Source: Bacillus gobiensis
GTDB taxonomy: Bacteria > Bacillota > Bacilli > Bacillales > Bacillaceae
NCBI RefSeq assembly: GCF_001278705.1
Contig: NZ_CP012600.1
Coordinates: 1,922,190-1,986,189, forward strand
Direction: 5' to 3'
DNA length: 64,000 bases
This document shows positions 47,633 to 57,601 of the stretch, piece by piece. The notes under the pieces were generated by a model that was not told the origin of the DNA, did not search any database, and was given only the letters and a program-made list of their open reading frames with translations. Position 1 is the first letter of the stretch, and every line of letters starts with the position of its first letter. The position numbers and the translations under genes were made by a program.

Positions 47633-47750
47633 CATAGATATAGTTATAACAAATAAAGAAATGTGAACAGTTTATTAACGATACCAGATAACATATTCTT
47701 TATTTTTATTAATCAATCTTTGTTTTATTCCTTTTATTATACAAGCCTAA

Positions 47751-47779
47751 GAAACCGAAAGAAAGACTCTATCGGTTTC
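47751..47779 (-). terminator. Terminator after ysxC
   Basis: GAAACCGA / TCGGTTTC, eight pairs with a 13-base loop, six bases beyond the ysxC stop; the T tract is poor. Confidence 0.5.
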
Positions 47780-47785
47780 CAATTG

Positions 47786-48376
47786 CTATTCCTGATGAAT
47801 CATATGATGAATTGCTGACCAGGCTTCTTCTTTTCCTTTCTTTGTTTCTGAAGAAAAAAGAATCAGTGGATCACCTGTCTCCATCTCCAGCGACTCTTTG
47901 ACTACCTTGGCATGCTTATCCCATTTTCCTTTAGGGATCTTATCCGCCTTCGTTGCAATGACAATAACCGGCAAACCATAGTGTTTGAGAAAATCATACA
48001 TCATGATGTCATCGTTTGAAGGCGGGTGCCTTAGATCTACAATTTGGACAACAGCTTTCAGTTCCGCGCGGTTTGTCAAATAGGTTTCGATCATCCGGCC
48101 CCACGCTTCTCTTTCTGTTTTTGACACTTTCGCAAAGCCATAGCCGGGCACATCGACAAAATGAAGAATATCGTTGATGATATAAAAGTTTAGAGTTTGT
48201 GTTTTACCTGGCTTGGATGAGGTTCTCGCCAGGTTTTTTCGATTGATCAGCGTGTTGATAAAAGATGATTTGCCGACATTGGATCTGCCGGCAAGTGCAA
48301 TCTCCGGAAGCCCTGCATCCGGATATTGCTCAGGTTTTACCGCGCTGATCACAATTTCTGATTTAGTTACTTTCAT
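47786..48376 (-). CDS. ysxC: YsxC/EngB ribosome-assembly GTPase
   Basis: Essential GTPase for late 50S maturation. The 196-residue G protein has G1 [10 protein letters not shown] (30-39), G2 region [13 protein letters not shown]3 DVPGYGFA, G4 ATKADKI and G5 FSSETKKG. Its start overlaps lonA by 14 bases, as in B. subtilis, so it is coupled to lonA. The next genes downstream are hemA-hemL on the same strand, separated by a weak terminator and the hemA promoter. Confidence 0.97.
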   Translation of the reverse strand: MKVTKSEIVISAVKPEQYPDAGLPEIALAGRSNVGKSSFINTLINRKNLARTSSKPGKTQTLNFYIINDILHFVDVPGYGFAKVSKTEREAWGRMIETYLTNRAELKAVVQIVDLRHPPSNDDIMMYDFLKHYGLPVIVIATKADKIPKGKWDKHAKVVKESLEMETGDPLILFSSETKKGKEEAWSAIHHMIHQE

Positions 48377-50696
48377 TTTTCTCTCCCGTTAATGCATTTT
48401 CCAAGACTTCATCGAGATGAGATACCAGGACAAAGGTCAATCCTTTTCGTACGCTTTCAGGGATGTCCTCAATATCTTTTTCATTATCCTTTGGCAAAAT
48501 GATTGTTTTCAGACCGGCACGGTGGGCACCTAGTGCTTTTTCTTTGACTCCCCCAATTGGAAGTACCCGGCCTCTCAACGTAATTTCGCCTGTCATGCCT
48601 ACTTCGCGTTTTACCGGCTGGCCTGTTAATGCCGATACGAGAGCCGTTGCCATCGTGATACCTGCTGAAGGACCGTCCTTAGGGACAGCTCCTTCAGGCA
48701 CGTGGATATGGATGTCGTTCTTTTCATGAAAATCAGGACTAATATTTAATTCATTCGCTTTTGAGCGGACATAGCTGAATGCAGCCTGTGCTGACTCTCT
48801 CATGACATCTCCAAGCTTTCCGGTAAGAATCAGCTTGCCTTTTCCAGGCGACAGAGATACTTCAATTGAGAGTGTATCCCCGCCTACTGTTGTATAAGCT
48901 AATCCAGTTACGACCCCGATTTGATCCTTAAGCTCCGCCTGTCCGTATCTGAAGATTCTTTTTCCAAGATAGTCTTCTAAATTATTTTCAGAAACAGTGA
49001 TTCGCTTTCTTTCCCCTGATACGATTCGTTTTGCTGCCTTTCTGCAAATGGCCGCAAGCTGGCGTTCAAGACCGCGGACCCCTGCTTCCCTGGTATAGTA
49101 TCGGATAATATCCAGAATCGTTTGCTCTTTCAGTATCAGATTGCTTTTTTTCAATCCGTGCTCCTTGATCTGCTTAGGAAGCAAATGATCCTTCACAATC
49201 TCTACTTTTTCAACCTCTGTATAACCGGCGATTGTAATAATTTCCATCCGGTCTCTCAAAGGGCCAGGAATGGTCGCAAGATTATTGGCTGTTGCAATAA
49301 ATAGAACCTTGGATAAATCATACGTTTCCTCAATATAATGATCGCTGAACGAATTGTTTTGCTCAGGATCCAGCACCTCCAGCATGGCTGAAGAAGGGTC
49401 TCCTCTAAAATCGGAAGACATTTTATCTATTTCATCCAGCAAAAAGACCGGATTGATCGTGCCTGCTTTTTTCATGCCCTGAATGATTCGGCCGGGCATG
49501 GCTCCAACATAAGTCCTCCGGTGTCCGCGAATTTCTGACTCATCTCGTACTCCGCCTAAAGAAATTCGAACGAACGTCCGGTCTAACGATTTGGCAATTG
49601 ATTTGGCAAGTGACGTTTTTCCGACTCCCGGAGGGCCGGCTAAGCATAATATAGGGCCTTTTAAGGAATTTGTCAGCTTTTGCACGGCCAAATATTCAAG
49701 GACACGCTCTTTTACCTTCTCGAGCCCGTGGTGCTCTTCATCTAATATTTTGCTTGCCAGGTTCAAGTCCAAGCGATCCTCGGTTTCATTCGTCCATGGC
49801 AAAGTGGTAAGCCATTCCACATAATTACGGATGACAGAGCTTTCCGCAGAGCTGGAAGGCACTTTTTCATAACGGTTCAGCTCTTTGTACGCCGTTTCTT
49901 TAATATTTTCAGGCATACCGGCTTGTTCAATCCGTTCAGCCAATGTTTGGATTTCTCCGGTTTTCCCTTCCTTATCACCAAGCTCCTTTTGGATGGCTTT
50001 CATCTGTTCACGAAGATAATATTCCTTTTGGGTACGCTCCATGGATCGTTTGACACGCTGGCCGATTTTTTTCTCGATCTCAAGCACTTCTTTTTCGTTA
50101 TTAATCAGTTCGATGACTCGATTCAGCCTATCTTTCACGTCCACTGTTTCAAGCACCTCTTGCTTGTCTTTCAGCTTAAGTGGAAGATGGGAAGCTACAA
50201 TATCAGCCATTCTTCCAGGTTCTTCAATATCGGTAACAGTGGCATAGGTTTCAGCCGAGATTTTCTTGGAAACCTTTATGTATTGATTGAAGTGATCAAG
50301 CAGCGTACGCATCAAGGCTTCATCTTCATGATCTTTTTCTTCGTCTTCAGTGATCATTTTGATGTCAACAGAAGTAAATTCCTCGAGACTTTCATACGTT
50401 TTAATTTCAGCCCGCTGAATTCCTTCAACGAGTACCCGGATGGTGCCATTCGGGAGCTTCAGCATCTGTTTGATTTTTGTATAAGTGCCGACTTTAAAAA
50501 TTTCGTCTTCACTCGGTTCATCTATCGATATATCCCGTTGAGTCGCTAAAAAAATGATATGATCCTTTATCATTGCTTGTTCGAGAGCTTGAATAGACTT
50601 TTCACGCCCTACGTCAAGATGTAGCACCATAGTCGGATAAACCAACAAGCCTCTTAACGGGAGGAGCGGAATATTCCGAATTGTATCTTTTGCCAT
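48363..50696 (-). CDS. lonA: ATP-dependent protease LonA
   Basis: Heat-inducible protein quality-control protease. 777 residues with the LON substrate-binding domain (residues 1-200: [20 protein letters not shown]), a long coiled coil (about 185-255), AAA+ module (Walker A GPPGVGK at 354-360, Walker B LLDEIDK ending at 425) and the Ser-Lys protease dyad Ser677 ([11 protein letters not shown]) and Lys720 ([10 protein letters not shown]). ATG after GGAGGTG, preceded by a good sigma-A promoter. Confidence 0.98.
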   Translation of the reverse strand: MAKDTIRNIPLLPLRGLLVYPTMVLHLDVGREKSIQALEQAMIKDHIIFLATQRDISIDEPSEDEIFKVGTYTKIKQMLKLPNGTIRVLVEGIQRAEIKTYESLEEFTSVDIKMITEDEEKDHEDEALMRTLLDHFNQYIKVSKKISAETYATVTDIEEPGRMADIVASHLPLKLKDKQEVLETVDVKDRLNRVIELINNEKEVLEIEKKIGQRVKRSMERTQKEYYLREQMKAIQKELGDKEGKTGEIQTLAERIEQAGMPENIKETAYKELNRYEKVPSSSAESSVIRNYVEWLTTLPWTNETEDRLDLNLASKILDEEHHGLEKVKERVLEYLAVQKLTNSLKGPILCLAGPPGVGKTSLAKSIAKSLDRTFVRISLGGVRDESEIRGHRRTYVGAMPGRIIQGMKKAGTINPVFLLDEIDKMSSDFRGDPSSAMLEVLDPEQNNSFSDHYIEETYDLSKVLFIATANNLATIPGPLRDRMEIITIAGYTEVEKVEIVKDHLLPKQIKEHGLKKSNLILKEQTILDIIRYYTREAGVRGLERQLAAICRKAAKRIVSGERKRITVSENNLEDYLGKRIFRYGQAELKDQIGVVTGLAYTTVGGDTLSIEVSLSPGKGKLILTGKLGDVMRESAQAAFSYVRSKANELNISPDFHEKNDIHIHVPEGAVPKDGPSAGITMATALVSALTGQPVKREVGMTGEITLRGRVLPIGGVKEKALGAHRAGLKTIILPKDNEKDIEDIPESVRKGLTFVLVSHLDEVLENALTGEKNESN

Positions 50697-50729
50697 GTGA
50701 CTGACACCTCCGTTATTTTAGTATGAATC

Positions 50730-50759
50730 ATTATAATACCCTTTTTTCTCTTTATGCAA
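50730..50759 (-). promoter_or_regulatory. Sigma-A promoter of lonA
   Basis: Minus strand -35 TTGCAT (50754-50759), 18 bases, -10 TATAAT (50730-50735), 34 bases before lonA. Confidence 0.7.
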
Positions 50760-50845
50760 TCTTATTGACTCGTAATTGCACTAGTCTTACCGTAGTATAC
50801 CCTTTCTTTCTGCAATGAAAAAGAAAAAGATACTAAAAGCAGGCA

Positions 50846-50869
50846 AAAATCCTCATTTTCATGAGGATT
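50846..50869 (-). terminator. Terminator of lonB
   Basis: AATCCTCAT-gaaa-ATGAGGATT followed by TTT on the minus strand. It overlaps the lonB stop codon. Confidence 0.8.
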
Positions 50870-52526
50870 AAACCGATTCTTTATTCATTTGATTGTTTTG
50901 AATTTGCTGCTCTGACGGAGGATTAACTAAAGCGATGTCAAGAACCTCTTCCAACGTTTTTACCGGAAGAATCGTAATCCCGTCAATTTGTTTTATAAGA
51001 GCTTGTTGATTTTCCATTGGAATAATCACTTTTTTTGCTCCCGCATCTTTGGCTGCTTTTATTTTCGGTAATACTCCGCCGATCGGCTTGACTTGCGAAT
51101 GAAGTCCGATCTCCCCGGTCATGGCTACTGTATGGTCGATAGGAATATTATGAATCGCAGAAAATATACCAGTTGCGATGGCAATTCCCGCCGAAGGACC
51201 ATCAACTGGAACTCCCCCCGGAAAATTGACATGAATGTCGTATTTGGAAGGGTTAATCCCCATGGAGCGCAAGACAGTTAACACATTTTCGATCGAACCT
51301 TTTGCCATGCTTTTTCTGCGAATCGATTTCGTCTGATTTCCTATGCTTTCCTCCTCAACCACTCCGGTCACATTCACAGTTCCTTTTTCTAAAGCCGGGT
51401 TGACTGTGACCTCTATCTCCAATAGTGAACCGCTGTTTGGCCCGTGCACCGCCAAACCATTGACGACTCCTACCTTTGGCCCGTCCATGATTTTGGATTC
51501 ATGTTTTGGCGTGAGCTGGCTGGAATGAACAACCCATTCAATGTCTTCTACTGTGATGTTCGACCTGTTCTCAGTCAAGGCGTTTCCGGCAGCGATTTGG
51601 ACCATATTAACAACTTCACGGCCGTTTCTTGTATACTTCGTCAAAAGATTATAGCCTTCTTCTGTAATTTCTTTATCGATTTTGGCAGCCGCTTTAATTG
51701 CAATTTTTTTCAGTTCATCTTTTTCCAAATCTCTGAAAAAGACTTCAAGGCATCTGGAGCGAATTGCCGGCGGGATTTCGTGGGGCATTCTTGTCGTTGC
51801 CCCGATTAAACGAAAATCTGCAGGAAGTCCGTTTTTAAAAATATCATGGATATGCGTCGGGATTTGTGTATTTTCTTCATTATAATAGGCGCTTTCTAAA
51901 AATACCTTTCTATCTTCGAGGACCTTGAGCAATTTATTCATTTGAATTGGATGCAGCTCTCCAATTTCATCAATGAATAGAACACCTCCGTGAGCTTGGG
52001 TAACCGCTCCTTGCTTCGGCTGAGGAATTCCGGCCTGTCCCATTGCTCCTGCCCCTTGATAGATGGGATCATGAACCGATCCGATAAGAGGATCCGCAAT
52101 GCCGCGTTCATCAAACCTGGCAGTCGTAGCATCCAATTCGACAAAAACAGCATCCTGCTTGAACGGGGAACTGGTTTGTTTTTTGGCTTCTTCGAGTACG
52201 AGCCGTGCAGCAGCAGTTTTCCCTACACCTGGAGGTCCGTAAACGATGACATGCTGGGGGTTTGGCCCGCATATCGCTGCTTTTAATGCTTTTATTCCAT
52301 CTTCCTGCCCTACAATATCTGCAAAGCTTTGCGGGCGGACTTTTTCTGATAGTGGTTCTGACAATGTAATAGCTCTCATCTTTCGCAACTGTTCCATTTC
52401 TTTTTTGGATTCTTTGTCGATTGAAACTTTTTGGGTACGCTGATTTCTTAACAAATTCCAAAAATAAAGTCCTATCACAATGCCAAAGAACAGTTGTATA
52501 AAAAGTGCGATTCCAGTCCAGCTCAA
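50868..52526 (-). CDS. lonB: Forespore Lon-like protease LonB
   Basis: A 552-residue Lon-type protease with an N-terminal membrane helix (IALFIQLFFGIVIGLYFWNL), an AAA+ domain split by an insertion (Walker [11 protein letters not shown], Walker B GGVLFIDEIGEL) and a C-terminal protease domain with the catalytic serine in VDGPSAGIAIATG and lysine in GGVLPKIKAAKDAG. In B. subtilis LonB is made in the forespore under sigma-F. Here a matching sigma-F promoter lies upstream. The start is a TTG eight bases after AGGAGG. It lies between clpX and lonA, the normal protease cluster. Confidence 0.96.
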   Translation of the reverse strand: MSWTGIALFIQLFFGIVIGLYFWNLLRNQRTQKVSIDKESKKEMEQLRKMRAITLSEPLSEKVRPQSFADIVGQEDGIKALKAAICGPNPQHVIVYGPPGVGKTAAARLVLEEAKKQTSSPFKQDAVFVELDATTARFDERGIADPLIGSVHDPIYQGAGAMGQAGIPQPKQGAVTQAHGGVLFIDEIGELHPIQMNKLLKVLEDRKVFLESAYYNEENTQIPTHIHDIFKNGLPADFRLIGATTRMPHEIPPAIRSRCLEVFFRDLEKDELKKIAIKAAAKIDKEITEEGYNLLTKYTRNGREVVNMVQIAAGNALTENRSNITVEDIEWVVHSSQLTPKHESKIMDGPKVGVVNGLAVHGPNSGSLLEIEVTVNPALEKGTVNVTGVVEEESIGNQTKSIRRKSMAKGSIENVLTVLRSMGINPSKYDIHVNFPGGVPVDGPSAGIAIATGIFSAIHNIPIDHTVAMTGEIGLHSQVKPIGGVLPKIKAAKDAGAKKVIIPMENQQALIKQIDGITILPVKTLEEVLDIALVNPPSEQQIQNNQMNKESV

Positions 52527-52565
52527 CTACGGTCCCTCCTGATTATGTATTTTCATGTCTGCAGC

Positions 52566-52595
52566 TAGTATTTCCTATCGGCTGAAGGAATAAAC
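52566..52595 (-). promoter_or_regulatory. Sigma-F type promoter of lonB
   Basis: Minus strand -10 GGAAATACTA (52566-52575) fits GGNNANAHTR fully; the -35 GTTTA (52591-52595), 15 bases away, matches GYATA at four of five positions. It is 40 bases before the lonB start. Confidence 0.65.
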
Positions 52596-52645
52596 GTATC
52601 TGCCAGGAGGTTTTTTCCGTTAGCTAGCGAGCAAAAACGTGCGCA

Positions 52646-52682
52646 CTAAAAAAGCCCGCCGAGAGAACTCGGAAGGCCTTAT
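52646..52682 (-). terminator. Terminator of clpX
   Basis: GCCTTCCGAG-ttct-CTCGGCGGGC followed by six T on the minus strand, just beyond the clpX stop. Confidence 0.88.
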
Positions 52683-52684
52683 TG

Positions 52685-53950
52685 TTACGCTGACGTTTTC
52701 GCATCTTCTTGAATCACTGTACCGTCTTTTAAAATAAGCTTTGGCGGCTCGCCATCTGATACCGTTTTTCCGGTAATAATACATTTTTCAATGTCATCGC
52801 GAGAAGGGAGGTCGAACATCACATCAAGCATAATTCCTTCAATGATTGAACGAAGACCCCTCGCTCCGGTTTTTCTTTCAATTGCTTTTTTCGCAATCTC
52901 AGACAACGCTTCATCTTCAAACTCAAGCTCAACGTTATCAAGCTCAAGCATTTTTTTGTATTGCTTTGCGAGTGCATTTTTCGGTTTCGTAAGAATTTCT
53001 ACCAATGCATCTTCATCTAACGGTTCAAGGCTGGCGATTACCGGCAAACGACCGATAAATTCCGGGATTAATCCAAATCTCAACAAATCCTCAGGGAGCA
53101 CTTTGCTTAGAAGAACTTTTTTATCAAGATCTTCCTGTTTGTTGTCAGAACCGAATCCAATCACTTTGCTTCCTAAACGGCGCTTAATAATCTGTTCGAT
53201 TCCGTCAAAGGCTCCTCCGCAAATAAAGAGGATATTTGTAGTATCAATTTGAATAAACTCTTGATGAGGGTGCTTTCGTCCTCCTTGAGGCGGTACGCTG
53301 GCAACGGTTCCCTCGAGAATTTTCAATAGCGCTTGCTGGACGCCTTCACCTGAAACGTCACGGGTGATAGACGGATTTTCTGATTTTCTTGCCACTTTGT
53401 CAATTTCGTCAATGTAGATAATGCCTTTTTCCGCTTTTTCAACATCATAGTCAGCAGCTTGAATAAGCTTCAAAAGAATGTTTTCTACATCTTCACCTAC
53501 ATACCCCGCTTCAGTTAAAGAAGTGGCATCGGCAATGGCAAATGGAACGTTCAGAATCCGGGCAAGCGTTTGGGCAAGCAACGTTTTTCCGCTTCCTGTT
53601 GGCCCGATCATGCTGATATTACTTTTAGAAAGCTCCACATCATCTACTTTGCTATTGCTGTTAATACGTTTGTAATGGTTGTATACCGCAACAGCAAGCG
53701 ATTTTTTTGCCTGATCCTGCCCAATCACGTATTCATCAAGAATCGTGCGGATCTCTTGTGGTTTTGGAACATCTTTAAATTCAACTTCTTCTTCTGTTCC
53801 AAGCTCCTCTTCCACTATTTCTGTGCATAATTCAATGCACTCATCACATATATAAACCCCAGGTCCCGCAACCAACTTGCGTACCTGATCTTGAGTTTTG
53901 CCGCAAAACGAACATTTTAGCTGTCCTTTTTCTTCGTTAAACTTAATCAT
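52685..53950 (-). CDS. clpX: ATP-dependent unfoldase ClpX
   Basis: Unfoldase partner of ClpP. From the ATG at 53950 it has 421 residues: the zinc-binding domain with Cys13, Cys16, Cys35 and Cys38, the Walker A GPTGSGKT (116-123), Walker [10 protein letters not shown], the pore loop GYVGED, the ClpP-binding loop IGFGSD region and the sensor-2 [10 protein letters not shown]. The frame is open nine codons further, but [18 protein letters not shown] is the conserved start with AAGGGGTG upstream. It has its own promoter between tig and clpX. Confidence 0.98.
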   Translation of the reverse strand: MIKFNEEKGQLKCSFCGKTQDQVRKLVAGPGVYICDECIELCTEIVEEELGTEEEVEFKDVPKPQEIRTILDEYVIGQDQAKKSLAVAVYNHYKRINSNSKVDDVELSKSNISMIGPTGSGKTLLAQTLARILNVPFAIADATSLTEAGYVGEDVENILLKLIQAADYDVEKAEKGIIYIDEIDKVARKSENPSITRDVSGEGVQQALLKILEGTVASVPPQGGRKHPHQEFIQIDTTNILFICGGAFDGIEQIIKRRLGSKVIGFGSDNKQEDLDKKVLLSKVLPEDLLRFGLIPEFIGRLPVIASLEPLDEDALVEILTKPKNALAKQYKKMLELDNVELEFEDEALSEIAKKAIERKTGARGLRSIIEGIMLDVMFDLPSRDDIEKCIITGKTVSDGEPPKLILKDGTVIQEDAKTSA

Positions 53951-54076
53951 ACTGTCACCCCTTATATCTTTGGTCACTCAGGAAAACTTTAGAAATCGCA
54001 GGGCTTTCCCCTTGTATGTATTGCATTTTACCATACTTTCCAAATTGACGGTAATGTTCTGTTTCGGAAGCTGCAT

Positions 54077-54105
54077 ATTCTATATGTATGACGAAATCCT
54101 GACAA
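54077..54105 (-). promoter_or_regulatory. Sigma-A promoter of clpX
   Basis: Minus strand -35 TTGTCA (54100-54105), 17 bases, -10 TAGAAT (54077-54082). The leader would be about 120 bases. Confidence 0.75.
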
Positions 54106-54147
54106 TATCTATCTTTCCCAAAGAAATGCCAATCAATCATAATGTAG

Positions 54148-54176
54148 AAAAGAAGGCACGAATGATTCGCGCCTTG
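54148..54176 (-). terminator. Second hairpin between tig and clpX
   Basis: On the minus strand AAGGCGCGAAT-c-ATTCGTGCCTT, near-perfect, followed by CTTTTC. It closely resembles the tig terminator 140 bases upstream. Confidence 0.6.
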
Positions 54177-54283
54177 CTTTACTTATGTGTTTACTTTTCA
54201 TGTTACCTGTTTTTTAAAAAAAATGCAATTATTTTAACATGTTCAGACAATCACGCAGCCTGTCCCTTTTAACTTGATTTTAT

Positions 54284-54314
54284 AAAAACAAGGCACGATT
54301 CGATCATGCCTTGC
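54284..54314 (-). terminator. Terminator of tig
   Basis: CAAGGCATGAT-cga-ATCGTGCCTTG followed by TTTTTAT on the minus strand, 25 bases after the tig stop. Confidence 0.88.
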
Positions 54315-54338
54315 TTTGGATAACGAGCTTATCGATGT

Positions 54339-55613
54339 TTAATTATTTTCTACAAGAAAATCAATTGCTTTTCTAACCTTCAAGTCTTCTTTCATTGCAT
54401 CAGTTGAACCGATCGCTTGCTTAATGTTTTCAACCGGCATATTGTATGCTTCAGCCATTTTTGCAAGCTCTGCTTCTACATCTTCGTCAGATACTTGAAG
54501 ATTCTCCGCAGCCGCAATCGCTTCTAACGTAAGATTTGATTTTACACGTTTGTTTGCATCCTCAGACATTTGTTCTTTCAAAGCATTTTCATCTTGACCT
54601 GAGAATTGTGTGTAAAGCTCCATATTCATTCCTTGCATTTGCAGGCGCTGTTCAAATTCTTTAAGCATACGGTCAAGCTCGGTTTCTACCATTACTTCAG
54701 GGACCTCAACTTCCGCATTTTCAGAAGCTTTTAAAACAAGCTCTTCACGAAGTTTAGCGTCTGCTTCATTTGCTTTCGTTTCTTCAAGCTGTTTTCTGAT
54801 TTTTTCAGTTAATTCAGCAAGTGTTTCTACTTCTTCATCTGCGTCTTTAGCAAATTCATCGTCAAGCGCAGGAAGCTCTTTCGCTTTAATTTCATGTATT
54901 TTCACTTTAAAGACAGCAGGCTTTCCAGCTAGATCTTCTGCATGGTATTCCTCAGGGAATGTCACTTCAACATCTTTTTCTTCCTCTGTTTGAAGGCCGA
55001 CTATTTGCTCTTCAAATCCAGGGATGAATGAACCTGAACCAATTTCGAGTGAATAGTTGTCTGCTTTTCCGCCTTCAAATGCTTCGCCGTCTACAAAACC
55101 TTCAAAGTCAAGAACGACAGTGTCGCCTTCTTCAACTTTTCCGTCTTCTTTTACGACAAGCTCCGCCAAACGGTTTTGACGAGATTTTAAATCATTATCA
55201 ACATCTTCATCTGTCACCGTAGCATCATCTTTTTCTACTTGAAGGCCTTTGTATTCTCCAAGTTTTACTTCAGGCTTTACTGTTACTTTTGCCGTAAAGA
55301 TAAGACTTTCGCCTTTTTCAATTTTTTCGACATCGATTTCAGGACGGTCAACCGGCTCGATTCCAGCTTCGTCAATTGCTTTCGGATATTCAACCGGCAA
55401 AAGAATGTCTAGAGCATCTTGGTAAAGAGACTCGACACCAAAGCGCTGCTCGAATAGACCACGCGGTACTTTTCCTTTACGGAATCCAGGGATTGAAACC
55501 TGCTTAACCACTTTCTTAAATGCATCGTCTAGTGCTTTAGAGAACGTATCAGCGTCTACTTCAACTGTAAGAACTCCTTGATTTCCTTCTTGTTTTTCCC
55601 ATTTTACTGACAT
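54339..55613 (-). CDS. tig: Trigger factor
   Basis: Ribosome-bound chaperone and prolyl isomerase. The 424-residue protein has the ribosome-binding tail with the signature region [20 protein letters not shown], an FKBP-type PPIase domain (about 150-245: [36 protein letters not shown]), and the helical arms (about 250-424). The ATG follows GGAGG. It precedes clpX, as in many bacteria, and has its own promoter behind ysoA. Confidence 0.98.
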   Translation of the reverse strand: MSVKWEKQEGNQGVLTVEVDADTFSKALDDAFKKVVKQVSIPGFRKGKVPRGLFEQRFGVESLYQDALDILLPVEYPKAIDEAGIEPVDRPEIDVEKIEKGESLIFTAKVTVKPEVKLGEYKGLQVEKDDATVTDEDVDNDLKSRQNRLAELVVKEDGKVEEGDTVVLDFEGFVDGEAFEGGKADNYSLEIGSGSFIPGFEEQIVGLQTEEEKDVEVTFPEEYHAEDLAGKPAVFKVKIHEIKAKELPALDDEFAKDADEEVETLAELTEKIRKQLEETKANEADAKLREELVLKASENAEVEVPEVMVETELDRMLKEFEQRLQMQGMNMELYTQFSGQDENALKEQMSEDANKRVKSNLTLEAIAAAENLQVSDEDVEAELAKMAEAYNMPVENIKQAIGSTDAMKEDLKVRKAIDFLVENN

Positions 55614-55742
55614 TTATTTCCCTCCAAAATCTATTCAATTTGTGTCTAAAGTCCATTTCTGAAACAATGTGATCACTGCCACAATTCATCACTTATCAGC
55701 GCTCATTATGTATAATAAAATAACAATGAATTTCTGAATTAG

Positions 55743-55763
55743 GTGTCAAAATGGTCTTGACAC
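55743..55763. repeat. Inverted repeat in the tig leader
   Basis: GTGTCAA (55743-55749) and TTGACAC (55757-55763) form a perfect seven-base inverted repeat around aatggtc, between the tig promoter and start. It could be an operator or an RNA hairpin. Confidence 0.5.
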
Positions 55764-55792
55764 AATATACTTTCCGTAAATGCAACCATTAC

Positions 55793-55820
55793 ATTATAAC
55801 ACAATGGCGCATCCTTTCAA
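55793..55820 (-). promoter_or_regulatory. Sigma-A promoter of tig
   Basis: Minus strand -35 TTGAAA (55815-55820), 16 bases, -10 TATAAT (55793-55798), about 180 bases ahead of tig, giving a long leader. Confidence 0.7.
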
Positions 55821-55832
55821 CCATAACCGATT

Positions 55833-56843
55833 TTACAAATAAGAAATTTCCTCGATTTCCTTAATGAATGCACATGCTTCAGTAAATCCATCTGACTGAA
55901 AGTCATACAACATATGAAGCTCTTCTAATCCGATTTCGATTCCGTACATTTCGTAACCAACCTTATGCAGCGCAGCCGCCCACAGCTGCTCACTGTATTG
56001 TTTAGGTTCAAAAGGGTAAATTACATAAATATGCCTTCTCCACAGCTCTTCTACCGCATGAAATAACGTCGGATTTTCATTTCCAAGCGTATCATCAAGC
56101 AAATTAAGCACCTTTCCGAGAATCGGCATCGCATCTGGTTTTGTTTCTTCAGATGGGTTTATGGAAATCGACTCGCCGAATTTTGCAACCTGCATTTCTT
56201 TTGCATACTCATGATCAGCTAACAGCTGCAATATCATCGTTTTGATAACCGGATGTGCATCAGGGTTCTGAAGGATTGTTCGCAATAGCCCAATGTGTTG
56301 CGATAAATTACGGTCCTTAAGTGAATGAATGAAGGCAAGCTGTTCAGACTCGTTAGTTAAAATCTTATCTGCCTGTACAGATTCATGAATCATTTCTTCG
56401 TCAAACAGAAGATCATTTTCTTCTTCATTAATCATTCTCCTGCTAAACTCCAGCAGCTTATAAAATTGTTCAGCATTCTCAGCAGGCATCTTATTTTCTT
56501 CCAGCACCGCTTCAATCGTTTTTTTCACGATCGAAAACTGTTTCAGCTGAATCAGGATTGTCATGTATACCTGCAATACGGTAAAATAATCGCCGATGCC
56601 TTCCTTCAGCATTCGTTCGCATATTTTTTTTGCATCTTCCAGCTCGCCAAGCTCAAGGTAGCATATCGCCATTCCCAAATACATTTCAGACTTATCTTCT
56701 ACCCTGTATTCCATTGCCTCAGAAAAAAAGCCTAACGCATCCCGATATTGTTTTGCTTTCATAGCACTCATGCCTTTTTCGACAAGACGATCTTGTACGT
56801 TTGGAAACGGTATTATATTGCTGGTTTTCTTTTCATTCTTCAT
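55833..56843 (-). CDS. ysoA: TPR-repeat protein YsoA
   Basis: A soluble, largely helical protein of 336 residues. Residues about 22-125 carry degenerate tetratricopeptide repeats (YRDALGFFSEAMEYRVEDKS, MYLGMAICYLELGELEDAKK); the rest is helical without known motif. It corresponds to B. subtilis YsoA, function unknown. The ATG at 56843 is seven bases after AAGGAA; the upstream ATG-equivalent seven codons earlier is less likely. It lies between leuD and tig, separated from leuD by a terminator. Confidence 0.87.
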   Translation of the reverse strand: MKNEKKTSNIIPFPNVQDRLVEKGMSAMKAKQYRDALGFFSEAMEYRVEDKSEMYLGMAICYLELGELEDAKKICERMLKEGIGDYFTVLQVYMTILIQLKQFSIVKKTIEAVLEENKMPAENAEQFYKLLEFSRRMINEEENDLLFDEEMIHESVQADKILTNESEQLAFIHSLKDRNLSQHIGLLRTILQNPDAHPVIKTMILQLLADHEYAKEMQVAKFGESISINPSEETKPDAMPILGKVLNLLDDTLGNENPTLFHAVEELWRRHIYVIYPFEPKQYSEQLWAAALHKVGYEMYGIEIGLEELHMLYDFQSDGFTEACAFIKEIEEISYL

Positions 56844-56958
56844 TTCCAAGTTCCTTTCAGGCATTGATTTTCTACAAGTTTACCAACACCGAATGTCAAT
56901 GACAAGCGAGAAGAAGGAAACGAGAGCATCGCCTCTTCAATTCTTCCCAGAAATGATG

Positions 56959-56990
56959 AAAAAAACCGCCGGCAAGAGCCGGCAGCTAAG
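56959..56990 (-). terminator. Terminator of the ilv-leu operon
   Basis: GCTGCCGGC-tctt-GCCGGCGG followed by seven T on the minus strand, just after the leuD stop. Confidence 0.9.
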
Positions 56991-56994
56991 AAGT

Positions 56995-57588
56995 TTACAG
57001 CCATGTCTTTCTTTGTTGTTCAAATAAGGCAATCTCATCTTCCAATAACAGCGTTAATGAAATTTCATCGTAACCATTTACCAGCATTTCTTTCCAATGC
57101 GGGTCAACGTCAAATGAAATACGCTTCTCTTCACTGTCAATAATTACTTGGTTTTCAAGATCAATAGTTATTGATTTCGATTGATTTTCATAATCCTCTA
57201 TCAAAGTCTTCCACTGGTCAAACGGAAGGCGGATCGGCAGCATACCGTTTTTGAAACAGTTTTGATGGAAAATATCAGCGAATGAAGGCGCGATAATGAC
57301 CTGAAAGCCATAATCGCCAAGTGCCCAAGGAGCGTGCTCTCTCGATGAACCGCAACCGAAATTTTCACCTGCCAAAAGGACTGATGCTCCTTCGTATGCC
57401 GGCTGGTTTAACTCGAAGGACGGATTCGGGCTTCCGTCAGATAAATAACGCCAATCAAAGAAAGCGAACCGGCCATATCCCGTTCTCTCAATCCGTTTCA
57501 AAAATTGTTTTGGGATAATTTGATCAGTATCGACATTAATTCGGTTTAAAACTGCAGCTTTTCCTGTATGCTTTGTGAATGGCTTCAT
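56995..57588 (-). CDS. leuD: Isopropylmalate isomerase small subunit
   Basis: With LeuC converts 2- to 3-isopropylmalate. The 197-residue swivelling domain has VNTDQIIPKQFL (as INVDTDQIIPKQFL), LAGENFGCGSSREHAPWAL with the active-site serine, and ADIFHQNCFKNGMLPI. ATG at 57588 follows GGAGGAG, 13 bases after leuC. Last gene of the operon. Confidence 0.97.
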   Translation of the reverse strand: MKPFTKHTGKAAVLNRINVDTDQIIPKQFLKRIERTGYGRFAFFDWRYLSDGSPNPSFELNQPAYEGASVLLAGENFGCGSSREHAPWALGDYGFQVIIAPSFADIFHQNCFKNGMLPIRLPFDQWKTLIEDYENQSKSITIDLENQVIIDSEEKRISFDVDPHWKEMLVNGYDEISLTLLLEDEIALFEQQRKTWL

Positions 57589-57601
57589 GATGCTCTCCTC
57601 C

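Larger units (their letters stand above)
53951..54338. other. clpX leader and tig-clpX intergenic region
   Basis: This 388-base gap holds two similar terminator hairpins (54150-54176, 54289-54314) and the clpX promoter (54077-54105). A 61-codon frame (53955-54140, minus) spans the promoter but is not considered a gene. Confidence 0.75.

Noticed and set aside
49923..50549. 208-codon Phe-rich plus-strand frame inside lonA
   Set aside because: Shadow of lonA on the opposite strand; composition (Phe, Leu, His) is typical of antisense frames.
53955..54140. 61-codon minus-strand frame just before clpX
   Set aside because: It spans the clpX promoter (TTGTCA-N17-TAGAAT), has no Shine-Dalgarno and no known family.
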